NCBI GenBank assembly: GCA_963732345.1
Contig: CAVSZI010000017.1
Span: 1-64,000, forward strand
DNA: 64,000 bases
Direction of reading: 5' to 3'
Source: Bog-532 sp963732345
GTDB lineage: Bacteria; Actinomycetota; Actinomycetes; Streptosporangiales; Streptosporangiaceae
The position numbers and the translations under genes were made by a program. The notes beneath the pieces were generated by a model that saw nothing but the letters and a program-made list of their open reading frames with translations, made no database searches and was not told where the DNA came from. Positions 58,330 through 64,000 of this stretch are shown in pieces. Within the stretch, counting starts at the first letter, position 1. Each line of letters begins with the position of its first letter.

Positions 58330-58863
58330 ATGCCGGTTGTAATTTGGGTCGCCGAGGGCACGTGGCAGGCGTGCGTGGACGCTGCGCTTTCGCTGGCTCC
58401 GCCAGACGCCGCGATCACGCTGCTCGCGGTGGTCGACAGCGCGACCGCCGAGACGGCGCACGGCGCGTTCAGCGGCCTGCTCGGCCGCGGCGGGGCTGAC
58501 CCCGCGCAGCGGCTGCTCGCGCGGGCCGAGAAGGCCGCGGACGAACTGCTCGACCGGGCGCAGGCCCGGCTTGGCCGTGACGCCGACCATCTGCAGCTGA
58601 ACGGACGGGGCAAGCACGAGATCGCCGCCGCCGTCAGCGGCGCCACCATGCTCATCGTGGCGCGCGATGGCCACGGCCCGGGTCCCAAGAGCCTGGGTAA
58701 AGATGTGCGCTTCGTCGTCGACCACGCGCCATGCCCGGTCCTGCTCATCTGGCCCGGGCCACCGCCGCCCGTACCGCCCCCGCCGCGGCCCGGCGAGCGC
58801 CCGCCTCCGCCACCCCCGGGTGCGCACCAGCCTCCGGGCGCGCACCCACCGCCTCCGCGCTAG
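58330..58863 (+). CDS. Universal-stress-protein-like protein with a proline-rich tail
   Basis: A 177-residue protein with a UspA-like alpha/beta fold: PVVIWVAEGTWQACVDAALS, AITLLAVVDS, a helix with RLLARAEKAADELLDRAQAR, and GATMLIVARDGHGPGPKSLGKDVRFVVDHAPCPVLLIWPG, the ATP-binding end region. The last 40 residues are mostly proline with basic residues. It is divergent from padR. The role is unknown. Confidence 0.75.
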   Translation: MPVVIWVAEGTWQACVDAALSLAPPDAAITLLAVVDSATAETAHGAFSGLLGRGGADPAQRLLARAEKAADELLDRAQARLGRDADHLQLNGRGKHEIAAAVSGATMLIVARDGHGPGPKSLGKDVRFVVDHAPCPVLLIWPGPPPPVPPPPRPGERPPPPPPGAHQPPGAHPPPPR

Positions 58864-58963
58864 GCAGAACGGACGGGCAACCGGCAGCGCTCGGTTACGG
58901 CCGGTCGCGCTTCCCGGCGCCTCGCGGCTCGAGGCCCCGATCCTCGCCGGGGTACGGCTGGGG

Positions 58964-61900
58964 CTAATCAGTAACCGCGGTGTAGGCGATCACGCCGCGG
59001 CGGATGGTGTCGATCGCGGCGCGGGCCGTGGCCCGCAGATCACGGCCGGCGGTGCCCGGCACGGGCGCGGCCGCGATCTGGTCCAGCAGGTCGATGAGCT
59101 GCTTCACCGCGCGGACGAAATCACCGGGAGTCAGGTCGGCTGACTCGAGCACGTCCTCCAGCCGGGCACCGCCCGCCCACTGGTAGGCCGCCGAGGCGAA
59201 ACGCAGGTCGGGCTCGCGCAGGAACAAGACCCCGTTCTCCTTCTCCAGTTCATCGAGCTGGCCCCAGGCGCGCACCATCCGCCCGAGCACGTCGTGGACC
59301 TTGGCCGACGGCAGCCGGGGAGCGGCCGCGTCGTCGGTCTGGCGCGACTCGAACGACAGCGCCGACACGCAGGCCGTCAGTTCCTGGGTGTCGAGGCCGT
59401 TCCAGTAGCCGCGGCGCAGGCATTCGGCGGCGAGCAGGTCCAGCTCGGTATACAGGCCGCCCAGCAGCCGTCCCTCCGGGGTGACCGCGTCCCCGGTGAG
59501 GTAGCCGAGATTTTCCAGCACGGCGCATACCCGGTCGAAGGTGCGCCCGATGACGTGCGAGCGGCTGGCCACCTTCCGCTCCAGGGCCTCGGTTTCCCGC
59601 TTCACGCGCGCGTACCGTTCGGCGTACCGGGCGTGCTCCTCACGGTCGGGGCAGCCGTGGCTGGGATGCCGGCGTAGCCGGCGCCGAAGGTCAGCAATCT
59701 GATGATCCGGGGAGCTGAGCCCGGCGGGGCCCGCCTGCCCGGCCCCCCCGGTCCGGCCGTCCGACCCGGGCCGGTCTCGGGCGGCGCTGTCGTTCCAGTC
59801 AGCCACGCGCTGCGGGCCGGCGATGTCGCGGCCGGCCAGCCGGTTGCGCACCGAGGCAGCCAGGTCCCGGCGGTGCTGCGGGGAGCGGACGCTGAACGAG
59901 GCGGGAATCCGGATCCGGTCGACGGGCTCCACCGGGACCGGGAAATCGGCCAGTGACAGCCGCTTGACCTGACGGTTTGCCGTGAGCACGAGGGGCCCGT
60001 GACCGGCCAGCGCGGCCAGCCGGGCGGTCTCCGGGCTGTGCCCGCTGCCGCGGGTGTCCTGGGTGTGGCCGTCGCCGCGAGCCTCCTGGGAGTCCCCGTT
60101 GCCGCGGGTGTCCTGGGTGCGGCCGTCGCCGCGAGCCTCCTGGGAAGCCCCGCTGCCGCGGGTGTCCTGGGTGCGGCTGTCGCCGCGAGCCTCCTGGGAA
60201 GCCCCGCTGCCGCGGGTGTCCTGGGTGCGGCCGTCGCCGCGAGCCTCCCGGGAGGCCCCGCTGCCGCCGGAGTCCCGGGTGCGGCCGTTGCCCCGGGCGC
60301 TGTGGGGGCGGCCGCCGCGGCCGTCCGGGCTGCGGCCGGAGCCCGGACCCGGCTCGAGGACGACCGCCATGCCGGCCCGCCGGCCGCCGGGAACCCGGAT
60401 GATGTCGCCACGGCGGAGGACCTCCAGCGACCGGGCCGCCTCGGTGCGGCGGGCCACGGCCCGGCGCCGCGACAGGTCACCCTCGAGATCCGACAGATCC
60501 CGGCGCATAGCCGCGTACTCGGCGAAATCGCCCTGGTCGCAGGCCATCTTCTCGGCGAGCTCAGCCATCGCTACCTTGTTGCGGCGGACCTGCCGCGTCA
60601 GATCCAGGACGCCGCGGTCCGCCTGGAACTGGGCGAACGACGACTCGAGCAGGGCGGCGGCCCGGTCCCGGCCGACCTGGCCCGTCAGGTTGACGGCCAT
60701 GTTGTACGACGGCCGGAAGCTGGAGTTCAGCGGGTAGGTCCGCGTTCCGGCGAGGCCGCCGACCGCCTGCGGGTCGATGCCGGGCTGCCACAGCACCACG
60801 GCGTGCCCCTCGACGTCGATGCCCCGGCGCCCGGCCCGCCCGGTCAGCTGCGTGTACTCCCCCGGGGTCAGCTCGGCGTGCGTCTCGCCGTTCCACTTGT
60901 CCAGCTTCTCGATGACGACGGTCCGGGCCGGCATATTGATGCCCAGCGCGAGCGTCTCGGTGGCGAACACCACGCGGACAAGCCCGGCCGAGAACAGCTC
61001 CTCGACCACCTCCTTGAAGGTGGGGAGCAGGCCGGCGTGGTGCGCGGCGATGCCCCGCTGCAGGCCGGTGAGCCATTCCCGGTAGCCGAGCACGGCGAGG
61101 TCCTCGTCGGGGATGTCGGCCGCGCGCCGCTCCACGAACTCGGTGATCGCGACGGCCTCGTCGGGCTGGGTGAGCCGGAGCCCGGCGGCCAGGCACTGCT
61201 GGACCGCCGCGTCGCAGCCCGCCCGGCTGAAGATGAATTCGATGGCCGGCAGCAGCCCGGCCGCGTCGAGCCGGGAGACGACCTCGGGCCGGTAGGGCGG
61301 CCGGGCCCGGCCCGGTGACGGCCCGCCCCCGGACCGGCCCGCGTACCTGCCCTGGCCGCCCCCGTACCCGCCCCCGTATCCGTCCGCGTATTTGCTCCGG
61401 CCGCCCGCGTATCCCGCCCGGCCGCGGCCGGACCGGCCGCCGGGGTGACCGCGCCGTCCGCCGCGTGCGGGGCGGCTCCGGCCCGTCACAGGAACCTGCT
61501 GCGGCGCCCCCCGGTCCCGCTGCTCCAGGCGCATTAGCTCCGGGTTAACGCGGGTGCCCGCCGGGTCGGTGAACAGGTCATACAGCCGGTTCCCGGCCAT
61601 CATGTGCTGCCACAGCGGGACCGGCCGGTGCTCGTCCACGATCACGGTGACGCCGCCGCGCAGGTCGTCCAGCCAGTCGCCGAACTCCTCAGCGTTGCTC
61701 ACCGTGGCCGACAGCGCCACCACCCGTACCGACTCGGGCAGGTGGATGATGACCTCCTCCCAGACCGCGCCGCGGGAGCGGTCAGCGAGGTAGTGCACCT
61801 CGTCGAGGACCACGTAGCCGAGCCCCCTGAGGGTGGCCGACCCCGCGTAGAGCATGTTCCGCAGCACCTCGGTGGTCATGACCACGATGGGCGCTTCGCC

Positions 61901-62284
61901 GTTGACGCTGTTGTCGCCGGTGAGCAGGCCGACGGTCCGGCTGTCGTACCGGCGCACCAGGTCGGCGTACTTCTGGTTGGACAGCGCCTTGATCGGCGTG
62001 GTGTAGAAGCACTTGAGGCCGCGCTCCAGGGCCAGGTGGACGGCGAACTCCCCGATCACGGTCTTGCCGGAGCCGGTCGGCGCGGCGACCAGCACGCCGT
62101 TGCCCTCGTTCAGCGCGGTGCAGGCCTGGACCTGAAAGTCGTCGAACTCGAAGTCATACAGCGCGCGGAAGCTGGTGAGCTCCGGATGCGAGTGACGGTC
62201 ACGGAACTGCGCGTAGCGCCGCGCGGGGGTCCTTGCGTGAGGTTCCGCGAAGCCATCGTCTCCCCGGTCGAGCGCAGGGGCCAT
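58964..62284 (-). CDS. helY: Ski2/Mtr4-type RNA helicase (HelY-like)
   Basis: A 1106-residue superfamily 2 helicase. The N-terminal motor has Walker A AAPTGSGKT, the DEVH box VVLDEVHYLADRSRG, SALSATVSNAEE-type motif III, and late motifs VFATETLALGINMPA and QLTGRAGRRGID. The C-terminal DSHCT-like domain closes the protein. Two low-complexity inserts stand out. One is an RGG/Tyr-Gly-rich loop between the RecA domains (61280-61500). The other is a run of about five 18-residue units (SQEARGDGRTQDTRGSG-like) encoded by 54-bp repeats at 60044-60313. It lies 16 bases downstream of tatC. Confidence 0.9.
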   Translation of the reverse strand: MAPALDRGDDGFAEPHARTPARRYAQFRDRHSHPELTSFRALYDFEFDDFQVQACTALNEGNGVLVAAPTGSGKTVIGEFAVHLALERGLKCFYTTPIKALSNQKYADLVRRYDSRTVGLLTGDNSVNGEAPIVVMTTEVLRNMLYAGSATLRGLGYVVLDEVHYLADRSRGAVWEEVIIHLPESVRVVALSATVSNAEEFGDWLDDLRGGVTVIVDEHRPVPLWQHMMAGNRLYDLFTDPAGTRVNPELMRLEQRDRGAPQQVPVTGRSRPARGGRRGHPGGRSGRGRAGYAGGRSKYADGYGGGYGGGQGRYAGRSGGGPSPGRARPPYRPEVVSRLDAAGLLPAIEFIFSRAGCDAAVQQCLAAGLRLTQPDEAVAITEFVERRAADIPDEDLAVLGYREWLTGLQRGIAAHHAGLLPTFKEVVEELFSAGLVRVVFATETLALGINMPARTVVIEKLDKWNGETHAELTPGEYTQLTGRAGRRGIDVEGHAVVLWQPGIDPQAVGGLAGTRTYPLNSSFRPSYNMAVNLTGQVGRDRAAALLESSFAQFQADRGVLDLTRQVRRNKVAMAELAEKMACDQGDFAEYAAMRRDLSDLEGDLSRRRAVARRTEAARSLEVLRRGDIIRVPGGRRAGMAVVLEPGPGSGRSPDGRGGRPHSARGNGRTRDSGGSGASREARGDGRTQDTRGSGASQEARGDSRTQDTRGSGASQEARGDGRTQDTRGNGDSQEARGDGHTQDTRGSGHSPETARLAALAGHGPLVLTANRQVKRLSLADFPVPVEPVDRIRIPASFSVRSPQHRRDLAASVRNRLAGRDIAGPQRVADWNDSAARDRPGSDGRTGGAGQAGPAGLSSPDHQIADLRRRLRRHPSHGCPDREEHARYAERYARVKRETEALERKVASRSHVIGRTFDRVCAVLENLGYLTGDAVTPEGRLLGGLYTELDLLAAECLRRGYWNGLDTQELTACVSALSFESRQTDDAAAPRLPSAKVHDVLGRMVRAWGQLDELEKENGVLFLREPDLRFASAAYQWAGGARLEDVLESADLTPGDFVRAVKQLIDLLDQIAAAPVPGTAGRDLRATARAAIDTIRRGVIAYTAVTD
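60044..60313. repeat. 54-bp tandem repeats inside helY
   Basis: On the plus strand, units beginning CTGCCGCGGGTGTCCTGGGTG recur at 60044, 60098, 60152, 60206 and about 60260, with few differences. They are in frame and code about five 18-residue repeats of the helicase. Confidence 0.88.
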
Positions 62285-62300
62285 CTCCCCAGCCTAGGCG

Positions 62301-63242
62301 TCAGTTCAGGCTGCTGTGGTCGGGGCCGGTCCCGTTGTCGCTCATCTCCAGCGGCGACGCCTCGGCCATGTCCAGTGGCGAGGCCTCGTCATCGGCCAGG
62401 TCCGCGTACGGGTCCGGGATGCGGGCGCGGCGCCGGTCGTTCGCCCAGATGATCACCTCGGCCACCTCGACCAGCACCACACAGGGCAGCGCCAGCATCA
62501 GCATGCTGATCGGGTCCGGGCTCGGGTTGGCGATGCCCGCGAACAGGAAGGCGCCGAAGATCATGAGCCGGCGCCATTTAGCGAACCGCTCGTGGGTGAG
62601 GATCCGGGCCATGTTGAGCATGACGAGGGCGAGCGGCAGTTCGAAGGCCAGGCCGAAGCCCAGGATCATGGCCTGGAAGTAGCTCAGGTAGGTGGTGATC
62701 GTCGGCAGGTTGCTGACACCCTCCGGGGTCAGGCCGAGCAGGTAGTGCAGGCCCCGGCTCATCGCGTAGTAGGCCAGCACGGCGCCCGTGGCAAACAGCG
62801 GGACGGCCGCGCCCACGAACAGATAGGCCCACCGCTTCTCCCGGTGGTAGAGCCCGGGCGCGATGAAGGCCCAGATTTGGTACAGCCAGACCGGCGAGGA
62901 GATGATCAGCCCCACGAAGAATGCGATCTGCACGCGGAGCATGAAGGGATCGAAGATGCCGGTGACGACGAGCCGGTCACCATATACCTTGCAGCCGGTG
63001 TGGCCGTTGATGACGGCAGAGCAGAACGGATGGCTGACGAACTTCCAGATCGGGTTGAAGAAGACGAACCCGACGACCATGGCCACCACCAGCGCGAGCG
63101 CCGCCTTGACCAGGCGGTTACGCAGCTCGCGGATGTGCTCCATGAGCGGCATCCGGCCCTCGGGGTCGTGCTTCCTGGACGCCTGGAGCATGCGGCTGCC
63201 GACGACGCGCGCACCCGTCACCGTGTCAGCCAGCTTTGGCAT
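62301..63242 (-). CDS. tatC: Sec-independent protein translocase TatC
   Basis: TatC recognises twin-arginine signal peptides and forms the Tat export complex with TatA. It is 313 residues, with the family start MPLMEHIRELRNRLVKAALAL, six membrane segments, the FDPFMLRVQIAFFVGLIISSPVWLYQIWAFIAPGLY block and a Glu in AFELPLALVMLNMARI. The C-terminus has two LDMAEASPLEM-like acidic repeats. The ATG is at 63242. It lies 25 bases downstream of tatA. Confidence 0.96.
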   Translation of the reverse strand: MPKLADTVTGARVVGSRMLQASRKHDPEGRMPLMEHIRELRNRLVKAALALVVAMVVGFVFFNPIWKFVSHPFCSAVINGHTGCKVYGDRLVVTGIFDPFMLRVQIAFFVGLIISSPVWLYQIWAFIAPGLYHREKRWAYLFVGAAVPLFATGAVLAYYAMSRGLHYLLGLTPEGVSNLPTITTYLSYFQAMILGFGLAFELPLALVMLNMARILTHERFAKWRRLMIFGAFLFAGIANPSPDPISMLMLALPCVVLVEVAEVIIWANDRRRARIPDPYADLADDEASPLDMAEASPLEMSDNGTGPDHSSLN

Positions 63243-63267
63243 TTCCGGTCCCTGGAGTGTGTCCTGC

Positions 63268-63642
63268 TCAGACGGGCTTCTTGTCCGCGGGCACCGATGC
63301 GGCTTCCCTGACGGATGAGTCCTTCAGCTCGCGGATCTGCCGCTGCAGGCTGTCGATCTGCTCCTGGGAGGTCGGCTGCTCCGCGGCGACCGGCGGGGGC
63401 GCGGGCACCGGCGAGGCGATCTGCTGCGGCGCTACCGGGACCGGGACCGGGACCGGGTTGGAAGAAGCCTTCTCGGCCTCGGCGTCGTCGTCATGCAGAC
63501 TAGAGACCTCGGACTTGAGGATCCGCATCGACCGCCCGAGCGACCTGGCCGCGACCGGCAGCTTCGCGGATCCGAAGAGCACGATGAGCACGACGGCGAC
63601 AATCAGGATCTTCCACGGACTGTCAAATAGGTCGCCTATCAT
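63268..63642 (-). CDS. tatA: Sec-independent protein translocase TatA
   Basis: The pore-forming Tat component. The 124-residue protein starts MIGDLFDSPWKILIVAVVLIVLFGSAKLPVAARSLGRSM: a short membrane helix followed by the amphipathic helix with FGSAKLP. A Pro/Val-rich linker (VPVPVPVAP) and a charged coiled end follow. The ATG at 63642 has GAGG upstream; the open frame extends further 5' but without family similarity. It is the first gene of the tatA-tatC-helY run. Confidence 0.95.
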   Translation of the reverse strand: MIGDLFDSPWKILIVAVVLIVLFGSAKLPVAARSLGRSMRILKSEVSSLHDDDAEAEKASSNPVPVPVPVAPQQIASPVPAPPPVAAEQPTSQEQIDSLQRQIRELKDSSVREAASVPADKKPV

Positions 63643-63857
63643 TTCCGTCCTCTTTGGCGGGGATGAGGCCCCCCCGCGGTCGGGGCTTTTCATGGCGAGT
63701 GTACACGTCGGACCGCTGGCACAGGAGCCCCCGCGAACCGCGTGGCGGATGCGGCCGGTCAGCATTTCGGCCCTCCCGCGCCGCTGTGACACCCGGAACC
63801 GGCCGGGGCTGTACGGGGATGTTGGGTCTATTTGTCCATTTCGCCGAAGGAGGTGTG

Positions 63858-64000
63858 GTGCGACTACAGCGGGACGGGCCGGCGACGGCCAGACTGGATC
63901 CGACCCGCCGGCAGCAGGGCCAGTACCTGCGAGGCCTGGGCCGGATCATCGTCGCGACCTACGGCGCCGGGGCCGATTGCGAGCCGCGGTGGCAGGAAGG
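63858..64000 (+). CDS. Start of an unrecognised gene (cut by the right edge)
   Basis: An open frame from the GTG at 63858 (AAGGAGG at 63847-63853) to the window end, about 47 codons: RLQRDGPATARLDPTRRQQG, then YLRGLGRIIVATYGAGADCE. It is divergent from tatA. The ribosome site is strong. The family is not recognised from this fragment. Confidence 0.5.
   Translation, partial: MRLQRDGPATARLDPTRRQQGQYLRGLGRIIVATYGAGADCEPRWQE

Noticed and set aside
1..64000. tRNA or rRNA genes
   Set aside because: I saw no cloverleaf-compatible sequence with a T-loop GTTCGAATC-type match, nor any rRNA-like segment.

Overview
The window is a 64-kb piece of a high-GC actinomycete chromosome. The evidence is a complete Pup-proteasome operon, an SCO1664/DUF3090/MSMEG_4193-type histidine phosphatase cluster, a WhiJ-like XRE/DUF397/RsbW-like trio, DUF1707, DUF3099 and PAC2 proteins, and several starts that look leaderless. 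I cannot name a genus.

Layout. Positions 1-5.6 kb: the minus-strand proteasome operon arc-dop-pup-prcB-prcA, with prcA running off the left edge. 5.8-10.9 kb: tRNA m1A58 methyltransferase (frameshifted), a site-2 protease with CBS domains, a RecB-family nuclease and two membrane proteins. 11.3-17.5 kb: a peptide-type ABC importer (binding protein, two permeases, one fused double ATPase). 17.4-28.7 kb: HAD phosphatase, metH, PAC2 protein, the SCO1664-family/DUF3090/histidine phosphatase trio, an FHA protein and a RecD-like helicase.

28.66-46.40 kb is an accessory island lying exactly between the stop of the RecD-like helicase and the stop of fabI. Copies or fragments of a non-coding repeat family lie at both ends and twice inside. 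The island holds: a run of small secreted or membrane genes; about 1.8 kb of A-rich, strand-asymmetric DNA without convincing genes; a two-gene HEPN plus P-loop ATPase cassette, which is the best candidate for an undescribed system; a nested inverted repeat; the WhiJ-like regulatory cluster; a large serine recombinase with frameshifts; a hybrid histidine kinase with a stand-alone response regulator; a GntR regulator with a palindromic operator set in a promoter spacer; and an internally deleted recombinase relic.

46.4-50.9 kb returns to core genes: fabI and fabG on the minus strand, tldD and tldE on the plus strand. 51-54.2 kb is a second, smaller island: vsr, a C5-cytosine methyltransferase, remnants of what may be a restriction nuclease, and an ISL3 transposase relic. 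54.3-64 kb: a DUF3099 protein, a 106-bp tandem repeat array, a PadR-controlled DrrAB-type ABC exporter, a universal-stress-like protein, a HelY-type helicase, tatC, tatA and the start of an unrecognised gene.

Several otherwise well-preserved genes carry one-base frameshifts (trmI, the binding protein, the recombinase, tldE). They hit core and accessory genes alike, so sequencing or assembly error should be excluded before any is called a pseudogene.
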